From Roseococcus sp. (lineage in GTDB: Bacteria > Pseudomonadota > Alphaproteobacteria > Acetobacterales > Acetobacteraceae): 49,132 nucleotides of DNA. The notes below the pieces were generated by a model. That model worked only from the letters and a program-made list of their open reading frames with translations. It did not search any database and was not told the origin of the DNA. Shown piece after piece: positions 25,369 through 33,106 of this stretch (positions are counted from its first letter, which is position 1; every line of letters starts with the position of its first letter). Made by a program: the position numbers and the translations under genes. The stretch lies in contig JAOAIK010000004.1 of NCBI GenBank assembly GCA_026414745.1, positions 1 to 49,132 on the forward strand. Reading direction: 5' to 3'.

Positions 25369-25445
25369 TGGCGCGCCCTGCAGGAGTCGAACCTGCGACC
25401 TGAAGCTTAGAAGGCTCCTGCTCTGTCCAGCTGAGCTAAGGGCGC
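25369..25445 (-). tRNA. tRNA-Arg (anticodon UCU)
   Basis: Folds as a complete cloverleaf on the minus strand. The acceptor stem GCGCCCT pairs with AGGGCGC. The D stem is GCTC/GAGC. The anticodon stem is GGAGC/GCTTC with loop CTTCTAA, which places TCT at 25409-25411. The T stem GCAGG/CCTGC encloses TTCGACT. Discriminator G and an encoded CCA follow (25369-25371). It begins only 17 bases after the stop of the complex I subunit gene on the same strand, so it may be processed from a joint transcript. Confidence 0.95.
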
Positions 25446-25462
25446 CCGCGCCGTCCGGGCGG

Positions 25463-25786
25463 TCAGTGCGTCCAGTTCTCCGCCCGCCCGTAGCGGAAGT
25501 TCTCGGCATAGACCCTGGGCCGGATGGGCTTTTCGGGCCGCACCGGCTCCACCTCGTAGCGCAGCCCATGCGCCTCGGCATAGGCCACCGCCGCCTCGCG
25601 CGTGGGGAAGCGCAGCCGCACCTGTCCGAGCGTGTCGGCCGAGCCGGGCCAGCCGGTCAGCGGATCGAGTCGCAGCCGCGGCGAAGGGGCGAATTCGAGC
25701 ACCCAGGCGCGCGTGTTCGCGCGGCCGGACTGCATGGCGCTGCGCGGCGGGCAATGGATGCGGGCGAGCGGGCGGGTCAGCGACAT
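25463..25786 (-). CDS. NDUFS4-like NADH dehydrogenase accessory subunit
   Basis: 107 residues. It matches the 'ETC complex I subunit conserved region' family: ARIHCPPRSAMQSGRANTRAWVLEF, GWPGSADTLGQVRLRFPTREAAVAYAEAHGL, then RPKxY-like RPRVYAENFRYGRAENWTH. In alphaproteobacteria and mitochondria this subunit (NDUFS4, 18 kDa) sits on the peripheral arm of complex I. The gene is far from any nuo operon, which is usual for this subunit. ATG at 25786 lies 17 bp after the SGNH gene's stop, and tRNA-Arg follows 17 bp downstream. Confidence 0.93.
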   Translation of the reverse strand: MSLTRPLARIHCPPRSAMQSGRANTRAWVLEFAPSPRLRLDPLTGWPGSADTLGQVRLRFPTREAAVAYAEAHGLRYEVEPVRPEKPIRPRVYAENFRYGRAENWTH

Positions 25787-25803
25787 CGGGTTCCCTTCGC
25801 GGC

Positions 25804-26541
25804 TCAGCGGCCCGCCACCTGCCGCCCGGCGCCGGAGGCGGCGAGAAGCGCCTCCGACAGCGCCTCGGCGAGGCAGGCATAGCCGCGATCGTTGTGGTGC
25901 AGACCGTCCGGCGCCAGCACCTCGGCGGGCGCGAGGCCGCGCTCGAACCAGGCGCGCATCAACCGCGCGCGGGAGAAGAGCGGCACGCGCTCCTCGCGCG
26001 CAAGCGCCTCCATGGCGGCGTCGTACAGCGCCGCGAGCGGACTCGCCTCCAGGCGCGGGGCGCGCTGGTTGTCCATCAGCACCACCTCGGCCCCGATGGC
26101 GCGCAAGCGGCGCAGCCCCTCGCGCATCTGGGCGAGGAAGCGCTCGGGCTCCACCCCGCGCAGCACCTCGTTGCCGCTGGCCTGCCAGATGACGAGATCG
26201 GGCTCCAGCGGCAGCACATCGCGCTCCAGCCGCGCCAGCATCTCGGCCGAGGTCTCGCCCGACTTGCCGGCATTGACCACGCGCAGCTCCACCCCCGGCA
26301 GGGCGGCCCGCAGCAGCCGCTCGAGCCGCGAGGGATAGGCGGCGTCGGCGGAGGAGGCGCCCGCGCCCTCGGTGGAGGAGGAGCCGAGCGCGACGATCAT
26401 CAGCGGCTCGCCCGCCTCGAGCTCGGCCTGCACGCCGAGAAGCGGCGGCAGGGCCTGTTGCGCGCGCGGGCAGTCCCCCGCCCAGGCGAAAGGGGCGGAG
26501 AGGCAGAACAGAAGGGTCCACACCGCGCGCATCCCCTCCAT
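25804..26541 (-). CDS. Secreted SGNH/GDSL hydrolase (catalytically intact)
   Basis: 245 residues with a signal peptide (MRAVWTLLFCLSAPFAWA, cleaved before GDC). SGNH blocks: block I ALGSSSTEGAG with catalytic Ser55, the block II glycine (VVNAGKSGE), block III WQASGNEV with Gly123/Asn124, and block V APDGLHHND with Asp212/His215. It is predicted to be a periplasmic esterase or deacetylase, plausibly acting on acylated sugars. Its start is 11 bp from the divergent OpgC gene. A second ATG at 26532 is possible. It is clearly paralogous to the protein at 27739 on the other side of opgC-like, which has lost these residues. Confidence 0.9.
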   Translation of the reverse strand: MEGMRAVWTLLFCLSAPFAWAGDCPRAQQALPPLLGVQAELEAGEPLMIVALGSSSTEGAGASSADAAYPSRLERLLRAALPGVELRVVNAGKSGETSAEMLARLERDVLPLEPDLVIWQASGNEVLRGVEPERFLAQMREGLRRLRAIGAEVVLMDNQRAPRLEASPLAALYDAAMEALAREERVPLFSRARLMRAWFERGLAPAEVLAPDGLHHNDRGYACLAEALSEALLAASGAGRQVAGR

Positions 26542-26552
26542 TATACGGGGGC

Positions 26553-27728
26553 ATGAGCAGCAGCGCCACGTCCCCCCGCCCCGCGCGCGACACCCGCGCC
26601 GACATCTGCCGCGGCCTCGCGCTGTGGATGATCGTCATCAACCACACGCCCGGCAACTGGCTGGGCGATTGGACGCTGCGCAACTTCTCCTTCAGCGACG
26701 CCACCGAGGCCTTCGTGCTGCTGGCGGGCTACGCGGCGGCCTTCGCCTATGCCGGCCAGGCGGACCGGCAGGGCTTCCTGCCCGCCGCCGCGGCGCTGGT
26801 GCGGCGGGTGGCCAAGCTCTACGTGGCGCACATCTTCCTGCTGGTCGTCTTCACCGCCCAGGTGGGCTATTCGGCCGCCGCCCTCGACCGGTCGGCCTTC
26901 CTCGACGAGCTCGCCCTCGACCCCTTCGCCGAGGATCCCTACCGGGCGCTGCTGGAGGCGCTGCTGCTGCGCTTCCAGCCGCACTTCCTCGACATCCTGC
27001 CGCTCTACATCGTGCTGCTCTCGATGTTCATCCCGGCCCTGCTGCTGCGCAACCACCCGTGGTGGCTGATGGGCCTCTCCGTCACGCTCTGGCTCGGCGC
27101 GCGCGCGGCGGGGGTGACGCCGCTGACCTGGCAGGGCGAGGGCTGGTTCTTCAACCCGCTCGCCTGGCAGGTGCTGTTCCTCTGCGGCTTCCAGATGGGC
27201 CAGGCGGTGCGCGGCGCGCCCTCGGTGGGGCTGCCGCCGCGGCGGCTCTGGCTGACCGCGGCCGCGGCCCTGGTGCTGGGGCTCGGGCTGCTCGGCATGC
27301 TCGCCTCCCTGCATCTGCCGGCGCTCGGCGAGCGACTGCCGGAATGGCTCGCCGAACTCATCGCCAGCGTGGACAAGGCCTCGCTGCACCCCTGGCGGCT
27401 GCTTTCCATCCTCGCCATGGCCTATCTCATCGGCCACTACGTCCCGCGCGAGGGGCGGCTGGTCGCCGGCTGGTGGGCGAAGCCCTTCCGCGACATGGGC
27501 CGGCACAGCCTGCCGGTGTTCTGCTTCGGCATCCTGCTCTCCTTCCTGGCGCGGGTGATGCTCGAGCTGGACGACCGCTGGGCCATGCAGGTGGTGGTGA
27601 ACCTGGTCTGCCTCGCCGCGCTCGTCGCGGTCGCCTGGGTCGGCGAGTGGAACAAGGGCTTCGAGTCAGCGAGGACCGCGGCTTCCGCTGCCGAGCCCCG
27701 CTTGCCCAAGGCCCTCCCGCATGCTTGA
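26553..27728 (+). CDS. OpgC-domain membrane acyltransferase
   Basis: 391 residues, about ten membrane helices. It begins RDTRADICRGLALWMIVINHTP, the OpgC/acyltransferase-3 style 'D-x-x-R-G ... NH' opening, followed by FSFSDATEAFVLLAGYAAA. Membrane segments continue to RWAMQVVVNLVCLAALVAVAWVGEW. OpgC proteins transfer succinyl or related acyl groups onto periplasmic glucans and other glycans across the inner membrane. No glucan synthesis genes (opgG/opgH) are nearby. It is flanked by two paralogous secreted SGNH proteins, one divergent 11 bp away and one 10 bp downstream. The acyl donor and acceptor are unknown. Confidence 0.9.
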   Translation: MSSSATSPRPARDTRADICRGLALWMIVINHTPGNWLGDWTLRNFSFSDATEAFVLLAGYAAAFAYAGQADRQGFLPAAAALVRRVAKLYVAHIFLLVVFTAQVGYSAAALDRSAFLDELALDPFAEDPYRALLEALLLRFQPHFLDILPLYIVLLSMFIPALLLRNHPWWLMGLSVTLWLGARAAGVTPLTWQGEGWFFNPLAWQVLFLCGFQMGQAVRGAPSVGLPPRRLWLTAAAALVLGLGLLGMLASLHLPALGERLPEWLAELIASVDKASLHPWRLLSILAMAYLIGHYVPREGRLVAGWWAKPFRDMGRHSLPVFCFGILLSFLARVMLELDDRWAMQVVVNLVCLAALVAVAWVGEWNKGFESARTAASAAEPRLPKALPHA

Positions 27729-27738
27729 ATAATCTGTC

Positions 27739-28482
27739 ATGTTGCGGAAGGCATTCGCCACGCTGGCGTGGGCCGCGCTTCTGCTGGCCGGGGCGCCGGT
27801 CGGAGCGAGCGGCCCGGCCTGCGACCTGCCCGGCGATTTCGCTCAGGCGGCCCGCCCGCTGCCCGCGCTGTCGCGGGCGCTGGAGCGCGGGCCGGTCCTG
27901 ATCCTGGCGCTCGGCTCCGGCTCCATCACCGGCCCCGGCTCCTCGGGGCCCGAGGCAGCCTGGCCGGGGCGGCTCCAGGCGCTGCTCAGCGAGCGCTACC
28001 CCGGCCGTTCCATCGAGGTGGCGGTGCGCGGCGGCCGCGGCGTGTCGGTGACCGACCATCTCGCCCTGCTGCGGGAAAGCCTCGCGAACGAGACGCCGGC
28101 GCTGATCCTCTGGCAGCTCGGCACGGTCGAGGCGGTGCGGGGGATGGACCCCGACGAGATGACCGAGGCGCTGCGGCGCGGGCTGGAGCACATCCGCCGC
28201 CGCGGCGCCGACGTGATCGTGGTGGACCAGCAATACTCGCGCTTCCTGCGCGCCAACTCCAACATCGAGCCCTATCGCGAGAAGCTGCGTCTGGCCGCCG
28301 CCGCCGCCGGCGCCGCCCTGTTCCCCCGCTATGACCTCATGCAGCACTGGGTCGAGACGGGGGCGGTGGATCTCGAACGCACCCCCCGTCCGGGGCGCAC
28401 CGCGGCGGTGGACAAGCTCAACGATTGCGTCGCCCGCGCGCTGGCGGAACTCATCATCCGGGGCGTCGCCGAAGCGCGTTGA
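27739..28482 (+). CDS. SGNH-fold protein lacking catalytic residues (putative pseudo-esterase)
   Basis: 247 residues with a signal peptide (MLRKAFATLAWAALLLAGAPVGASG). It aligns throughout with the SGNH hydrolase at 25804. Block I reads LALGSGSITG, so the catalytic Ser position is Gly61. Block III reads WQLGTVEAVRG instead of WQASGNEVLRG, so the oxyanion Asn is Val130. Block V reads DKLN instead of DGLH, so the catalytic His is Asn228. The fold residues around these sites remain, and the reading frame is intact, so this is not decay of the gene itself. A binding or scaffold role for the neighbouring acyltransferase is plausible but unproven. It starts 10 bp after the OpgC gene; its 3' end overlaps the next gene by 29 bp on the opposite strand. 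Confidence 0.85.
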   Translation: MLRKAFATLAWAALLLAGAPVGASGPACDLPGDFAQAARPLPALSRALERGPVLILALGSGSITGPGSSGPEAAWPGRLQALLSERYPGRSIEVAVRGGRGVSVTDHLALLRESLANETPALILWQLGTVEAVRGMDPDEMTEALRRGLEHIRRRGADVIVVDQQYSRFLRANSNIEPYREKLRLAAAAAGAALFPRYDLMQHWVETGAVDLERTPRPGRTAAVDKLNDCVARALAELIIRGVAEAR

Positions 28483-29548
28483 TCACCGCACGCGCCGCGG
28501 CCACCGTGCCGGCGCTGCCGCCGATGTCGGGGGTGCGCAGCCCCTCCGCGAAGGCGTGGTCCACCGCGGCGCGGATGTCGGCCGCGGCGTCGAGCAGCCG
28601 CTCGCCGCCCCCCTTCAGCGCCAGCCATTCCAGCATCATCGCGGCCGAGAGCATGCAGGCGGTGGGGTTGGCGATGCCCTGCCCCGCGATGTCCGGCGCC
28701 GTGCCGTGGCTCGGCTGGAACAGCCCGTGCGTGTCGCCGAGATCGGCCGAGGGCGCGAAGCCCATCCCCCCGATCAGCCCCGCGCCGAGGTCGGAGAGGA
28801 TGTCGCCGAACATGTTCTCCATGGGCAGCACGTCGAACTCCCAGGGCCGCCGCACGAGGTCGAGCGCCATGGCGTCCACGTAGTGCTGGTCATAGGCGAT
28901 GCCGGGGTGCTCGGCGGCGATGGGCGCGAAGACCTCGCGCATCCAGGCGAAGGCGCGGAACACGTTGGCCTTGTCCACCAGCGTGACGCGCCCCGGCCGG
29001 CCGCGCCGCGCGGCGCGGTGCGCCGCCAGCCTGAAGGCGGTGCGCGCGAGCCGCTCGGTGGTGCGGCGCGTCAGCCGCAGCGTCTCCTCCGCCCAGTCGG
29101 CGCTGACGATGCCCTGGTCCTTCGAGAAGAAGAGCCCCTCCGTGCTCTCGCGCAGGATCACGAAGTCGATCTCGGCGGCGCGCGGGTGCGCGAGCACGGC
29201 GGGGGTGCCCGGGATGGCGCGGATCGGCCGCACCCCCGCGTAGAGGTCGAGGCGCTGGCGCAGCGTGATCTGTGGCGCGATCTCGGTGCCGTCGGCGTGG
29301 CGGATGCCGGGCCAGCCCATCGCGCCGAGCAGGATGGCATCCGCCCGGGCGGCGCGCTCGAAGGCCTCGTCGCTGAGATCGGTGCCCGTCTCCTTGTAGC
29401 AGAAGGCGCCGGCGCGGATGGCGGTGAAGGCGAGGCTGATCCCGTGCTTCTGCGCCACCGCCCGCAGCAGCTCGAGCGTGGCCTCCATCACCTCCGGGCC
29501 GATTCCATCCCCGGCGAGCACCGCGATGTCATGGCTGTTCGCCAGCAT
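28454..29548 (-). CDS. Isopropylmalate/tartrate dehydrogenase family enzyme
   Basis: 364 residues, isocitrate/isopropylmalate dehydrogenase fold. Motifs: VLAGDGIGPEVM at the start, a substrate arginine region (LRQRLDLYAGVRPIRAI), FVILRESTEGLFF, VDKANV, Asp in YVDAMALDLVRRPWEFDVLPMENMFGDILSDLGAGLIGG, and SHGTAPDIAGQGIANP. The family decarboxylates beta-hydroxy acids. The sequence is nearer the tartrate/D-malate dehydrogenase branch than LeuB because it reads STEG and lacks the leucine-operon context, but that is a soft call. It is divergent from the TctC gene, which may bind a related carboxylate. It overlaps the convergent SGNH gene by 29 bp. Confidence 0.88.
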   Translation of the reverse strand: MLANSHDIAVLAGDGIGPEVMEATLELLRAVAQKHGISLAFTAIRAGAFCYKETGTDLSDEAFERAARADAILLGAMGWPGIRHADGTEIAPQITLRQRLDLYAGVRPIRAIPGTPAVLAHPRAAEIDFVILRESTEGLFFSKDQGIVSADWAEETLRLTRRTTERLARTAFRLAAHRAARRGRPGRVTLVDKANVFRAFAWMREVFAPIAAEHPGIAYDQHYVDAMALDLVRRPWEFDVLPMENMFGDILSDLGAGLIGGMGFAPSADLGDTHGLFQPSHGTAPDIAGQGIANPTACMLSAAMMLEWLALKGGGERLLDAAADIRAAVDHAFAEGLRTPDIGGSAGTVAAARAVINALRRRPG

Positions 29549-29595
29549 GTCCCGGCCCTCCCTTGCTCGTTGCACCCACGCTAACCTGATGCACG

Positions 29596-29614
29596 GAGGG
29601 GCCGAAAGCCCCTC
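29596..29614. promoter_or_regulatory. Hairpin in the leader of the TctC gene
   Basis: GAGGGGC-CGAAA-GCCCCTC is a perfect 7-bp stem with a 5-base loop. It lies 15 bp upstream of the TctC ATG (29630), just before the GGGAGG ribosome binding site (29619-29624), and is flanked by GCACG on both sides. A GCTAACCT box at 29580-29587 could be a -10 element. Structure seen; function (mRNA stability, translation control or operator) is inference. Confidence 0.4.
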
Positions 29615-29629
29615 GCACGGGAGGATGCG

Positions 29630-30601
29630 ATGCCGTTACGACGTCGCGCGCTGCTCGGCGCGCCCGCCCTCATTCCGCTCGCCGCCGCCGCGCAGGGCGC
29701 CTGGCCGGAGCGGCCGGTGCGCATCGTCGTGCCCTTCCCGCCCGGCCAGGCGGCGGACATCGTGACGCGGCTGGTGGCCGATGCGCTCTCGGCGCGCTGG
29801 CCGCAGCGCGCCGTGGTGGAGAACCGCGGCGGGGGCGCGGGGGCGCCCGGGGTGGAGTCGGTCGCGCGCGCGCCGGCGGACGGCTACACGCTCGTCGCCG
29901 CCACCTCCGGCACCTTCGGCGTGAACCCCTCGGTGCTGCCGCGCCTGCCTTACGATCCGGAGCGGGATTTCGCGCCCATCAGCAACATCGCCATGGTGCC
30001 GCTGCTGCTGGTGGCGCACCCCTCCTTCCCGGCGCGCGATCCGGCGGCGCTGGCGGCGATGCTGCGCGCGCGGCCGGGCGAGGTGAACATCGCCAGCGCC
30101 GGCCCCGCCACCAGCCAGCACATGGCCATCGAACTGCTGCAGCTGCGCACGGGGCTGCGCTTCAACATCGTGCACTACCGCGGCTCGGGGCCCGGCATCA
30201 CCGACCTCGTGGCCGGCAATGTGCCGCTGATGATGGACAGCGTGGCCAGCGCGCTCGGCCACATCCGGGCGGGGCGTGCGGTGGCGCTGGCGGTGGCGAG
30301 CGCCCGGCGCGTCCCCCAGCTTCCCGAGACGCCGACCCTCGCCGAGACCCTCTCGCCCGGCTACGAGGCGGCGGGCTGGACGGGCCTCGCTGCGCCGGCG
30401 GGAACCCCCGCCCCCATCGTCGAGCGAATCTCGGCCGATGTACGCGCCATCCTGGCCGAGCCCGGCCTCGTCGAGCGGCTGCACGGCATGGCCACCCTCC
30501 CCGATCCTGGAACGCCCGCGCAGTTCGCCGCCTTCATCCGCGCCGAGATCGCGAAATGGCGGGAGGTGGCGCAGGCGGCGCAGGTGCGGCTGGAGGGGTG
30601 A
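29630..30601 (+). CDS. Bug/TctC family tripartite tricarboxylate-type solute-binding protein
   Basis: 323 residues. A short twin-Arg-like signal (MPLRRRALLGAPALIPLAAAAQGA) is followed by the Bug opening WPERPVRIVVPFPPGQAADIVTRLVA, ENRGGGAGAPGVESVARAPADGYTL, the loop PYDPERDFAPISNIAMVP and a C-terminal ETPTLAET region. It is periplasmic and binds small carboxylates. It is an orphan: no tctA/tctB permease genes follow; the next gene is a chemoreceptor. The adjacent, divergent dehydrogenase suggests a hydroxydicarboxylate ligand, but Bug specificity cannot be read from sequence. Such orphan genes are abundant in Acetobacterales and Burkholderiales. Confidence 0.92.
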   Translation: MPLRRRALLGAPALIPLAAAAQGAWPERPVRIVVPFPPGQAADIVTRLVADALSARWPQRAVVENRGGGAGAPGVESVARAPADGYTLVAATSGTFGVNPSVLPRLPYDPERDFAPISNIAMVPLLLVAHPSFPARDPAALAAMLRARPGEVNIASAGPATSQHMAIELLQLRTGLRFNIVHYRGSGPGITDLVAGNVPLMMDSVASALGHIRAGRAVALAVASARRVPQLPETPTLAETLSPGYEAAGWTGLAAPAGTPAPIVERISADVRAILAEPGLVERLHGMATLPDPGTPAQFAAFIRAEIAKWREVAQAAQVRLEG

Positions 30602-30611
30602 GGGGAGCGTC

Positions 30612-30645
30612 TTAAGTCCCGCCTTAAAAACATGAGCTTATACGA
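30612..30645 (+). promoter_or_regulatory. AT-rich promoter/operator region of the chemoreceptor gene
   Basis: In an otherwise GC-rich leader, TTAA occurs at 30612-30615 and again at 30624-30627, separated by 8 bases. It is followed by AAAAACATGAG and a -10-like TTATACGAT around 30638. The chemoreceptor ATG is at 30715. The TTAA pair recalls a CtrA box (TTAA-N7-TTAA), but the spacing is one base too long. Promoter assignment is tentative. Confidence 0.3.
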
Positions 30646-30714
30646 TTTCTCAACATGCGTGCTGGCGATCATCCGCCGCGTCGTCACCGGAGATGTCGAG
30701 AAAGGTCGCCAGCC

Positions 30715-33000
30715 ATGCCCCTGTTGACCAGACCCTTCCGCCCCCCCGGGGCCTCACTCAGCCGGACCCTTTCGGCCGCCCTGGTGGGCCTCGTGGTGCT
30801 CGCCGGCCTCGCCGCCGCGCTGGCGGCGGAACTCGTCCAACGCCGGCTGGTGGAGGAAACCCTGCGGCGGGAGAGTCTCTCGCTCCGCCAGGCGGTCAGC
30901 GAGATGGTGGAGGCGCAGACCACTCGGGCCGCCGCCCTCGCCGCCGCCGTGGCCGCCGCACCCGAGGTGGTGGAGGCCTTCGCGCGGGAGGATCGCGCGC
31001 GGCTCCTGGCGTTGACCGCCCCGGTGCTGGAGGCGCTGCGCCGGGAAGGCGTGCCGGTGGACCAGTTCCAGTTCCATCGCCCCCCGGCCACCTCCTTCCT
31101 GCGCGTGCATCAGCCGGCACGCTTCGGCGACGACCTCTCCGGCCTCCGCGGCACGGTGGTGGCGGCGAACCGCGAGCGCCGGCCGATCCGCGGGCTGGAG
31201 GGCGGTGTGGCCGGCCTCGGCTTCCGCGGCGTCCAGCCCGTCGCGCATCAGGGCCGGCATCTCGGCACGGTGGAGTTCGGGCTCAGCCTCGGCCAGCCCT
31301 TCCTCATGACGCTGCGCGAGCGGCTCGGCGTCGAGGCGGCGCTGCATGTCCCGGGGGCGGATGGCGCGCTCACGCGGCTCGCGGCCACCGAGGAGAGCCT
31401 TCCCCCCGCGCAGCGCGAGGATCTGGCCGCGGGGCGCGAGGGGCGCATCGCGGAGTGGCGGGGCCGCCCGCACCTGCTGCTCGCCATGCCGCTGCCCGGC
31501 TACTCGGGCGCGCCCGCCGCGGTGCTGGTGCTGGCCAAGGAGGCGGGCGAGATCGTGGCGCTGCGGCACAGCGCGCGGCTCTGGCTCGCCGGGGCGCTGT
31601 TCGGGCTCATCGGCCTGGCGGCTCTGGTCGCGGCGCTGATCGCGCGGCGCATCGCCCGGCCCGTGGTGGCGCTGGCCGAGGCGACGGGGGCGATCGCCGG
31701 CGGCGCTTACGATCGCGCCGTGCCCGCGCGCGACCGGCGCGACGAGATCGGCACCCTCGCGCGCGCCCTGGACGGCTTCCGCCGCGCCCTTGTCGAAAAA
31801 CAGGCGCAGGAGGCGCAGCTCGAGGCCGAGCGGACGCGCGCCGCGACGCGGCAAAGGGCCATGGTGGAGGCGATCGCCGAGTTTGCGGGGTCGGTGGGCG
31901 GGGTGCTGCGCCGGCTGAAGGAGGCTTCGCAGTCCATGCAGGGCTCCGCGCTGGAGATGCGTCATGTGGCCGAGGCCGTGCAGGCGGACTCGGCGGGCAC
32001 CCACCAGGCCTCGGACGAGGCGACGCAGGAGCTGGGCGCCGCGGCGGCCGCCACCGAGGAGCTGGCCGTCGCGGCGCGCGAGGTGGGCCGCCAGGCCCAG
32101 GGCGCGGCCGAGGCGGTGCGCGGCGCCGTGCAGAAGGCCGAGGCGCTGGACCGCCTCGTGGCCGGCCTCGTGGAGAGCACCGGGCAGATCGGCTCGGTGG
32201 TCCGCATGATCGAGGGCATCGCGGAACAGACCAACCTCCTCGCGCTCAACGCCACCATCGAGGCGGCCCGCGCCGGCGAGGCCGGCAAGGGCTTCGCCGT
32301 GGTGGCGCAGGAGGTGAAGCAGCTCGCCCAGCAGACGGGCCAGGGCACGGCCGAGATCGCCGCGCGCATCGGCTCGGTGCGGGAGGCCACCGAATCCGCC
32401 GTGGCCGCGCTGCGCGACATGGTGGGCGTGGTGCAGTCCCTCGATGCGGTGGCCGCCGGCATCAGCGAGACGGTGGAGCAGCAGCGCGTCGCCACGCAGG
32501 AGATCACCGGCGTCATCGCCCGCGTGGCCGAGCACATGCGGCGCCTCACCGAACGCGCGGGCAGCCTTTCGCGCGAGGCGCGGCAGGCCGGCGGCTCGGC
32601 GGGGGAGGTTCAGGCGGCGGCGGAGGCCCTGGCCGAGGACGCCCAGGCCATCGACAGGGAGGTGGAGGAGTTCTTCGCCGCCCTGCGCCGGGACGGCAAC
32701 GCGCGGCGCTTCGAGCGCCAGCCCGTCGCCCTGCCCGTCGAGATCCAGGGGAAGGAAGGGCCGCCGCTCGCGCTCACGACGCGCGACGTCTCCGAGGCGG
32801 GGATGGGGCTCGCCCTCTCCGGCCCCTTCCCGTTCCGGCCGGGCGATGCGCTGACGCTGCGCCTCGCGGGCGAGACGCTGGCGGGCCGCCTCGCTCATGT
32901 CCAGGAGGACCGCGCCGGCGTGGCGCTCAACGCCGACGAGGCGACCGGAGCGGCGATGCGCCGCGTGCTGGCGCAGGCGGCGATGCGGGCGGCGGCCTGA
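30715..33000 (+). CDS. Methyl-accepting chemotaxis protein with C-terminal PilZ domain
   Basis: 761 residues. TM1 (~20-40), a periplasmic dCache_3-like sensor (~45-285; [21 protein letters not shown] and [17 protein letters not shown] are typical), TM2 (~290-310), HAMP (~311-365), and a cytoplasmic signalling domain with the conserved hairpin [20 protein letters not shown] (~504-541). A PilZ domain follows (~664-750), with the c-di-GMP motif RxxxR (Arg664/Arg668) and DxSxxG (Asp691-Ser693-Gly696). The receptor could therefore couple periplasmic ligand and c-di-GMP levels to CheA or another kinase. No other che genes are nearby. It begins at ATG 30715 with AAAGG upstream. Confidence 0.93.
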   Translation: MPLLTRPFRPPGASLSRTLSAALVGLVVLAGLAAALAAELVQRRLVEETLRRESLSLRQAVSEMVEAQTTRAAALAAAVAAAPEVVEAFAREDRARLLALTAPVLEALRREGVPVDQFQFHRPPATSFLRVHQPARFGDDLSGLRGTVVAANRERRPIRGLEGGVAGLGFRGVQPVAHQGRHLGTVEFGLSLGQPFLMTLRERLGVEAALHVPGADGALTRLAATEESLPPAQREDLAAGREGRIAEWRGRPHLLLAMPLPGYSGAPAAVLVLAKEAGEIVALRHSARLWLAGALFGLIGLAALVAALIARRIARPVVALAEATGAIAGGAYDRAVPARDRRDEIGTLARALDGFRRALVEKQAQEAQLEAERTRAATRQRAMVEAIAEFAGSVGGVLRRLKEASQSMQGSALEMRHVAEAVQADSAGTHQASDEATQELGAAAAATEELAVAAREVGRQAQGAAEAVRGAVQKAEALDRLVAGLVESTGQIGSVVRMIEGIAEQTNLLALNATIEAARAGEAGKGFAVVAQEVKQLAQQTGQGTAEIAARIGSVREATESAVAALRDMVGVVQSLDAVAAGISETVEQQRVATQEITGVIARVAEHMRRLTERAGSLSREARQAGGSAGEVQAAAEALAEDAQAIDREVEEFFAALRRDGNARRFERQPVALPVEIQGKEGPPLALTTRDVSEAGMGLALSGPFPFRPGDALTLRLAGETLAGRLAHVQEDRAGVALNADEATGAAMRRVLAQAAMRAAA

Positions 33001-33016
33001 GGCCCCGCCCGCCGCC

Positions 33017-33048
33017 AGAGCGGTTTCCAGATGGCTGGAAACCGCTCT
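33017..33048. terminator. Strong hairpin between chemoreceptor and gloA genes (bidirectional terminator)
   Basis: AGAGCGGTTTCCAG and its exact reverse complement are separated by a 4-base ATGG loop, a perfect 14-bp stem. It lies between two convergent genes, 16 bp after the chemoreceptor stop, and can end transcription from either side. There is no T-run on either strand, so it is either a tract-poor terminator or a REP-like palindrome. Confidence 0.65.
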
Positions 33049-33062
33049 CGCCCCGTCATCGC

Positions 33063-33092
33063 GAGCGGATTCCCGCCATGTGCGATCCGCTC
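33063..33092. repeat. Second inverted repeat sharing the GAGCGG core
   Basis: GAGCGGAT (33063-33070) and ATCCGCTC (33085-33092) form an 8-bp stem around a 14-base loop, 14 bases after the first hairpin. Both hairpins begin with GAGCGG and T-rich arms (GGTTTCC versus GGATTCC), suggesting two copies of one dispersed palindromic element. It ends 14 bp before the gloA stop. Confidence 0.5.
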
Positions 33093-33106
33093 TACGCGGC
33101 GCCCCG

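Noticed and set aside
25331..25445. Prophage or genomic island integrated at tRNA-Arg
   Set aside because: No integrase, duplicated tRNA 3' end or change of base composition is seen on either side.
28331..29584. Plus-strand frame of ~417 codons opposite the isopropylmalate/tartrate dehydrogenase gene
   Set aside because: Low-complexity translation. The minus-strand frame carries all family motifs.
30612..30627. CtrA binding site upstream of the chemoreceptor
   Set aside because: The two TTAA half-sites are 8 bases apart instead of 7, so the match to TTAA-N7-TTAA fails; kept only as an AT-rich regulatory region.
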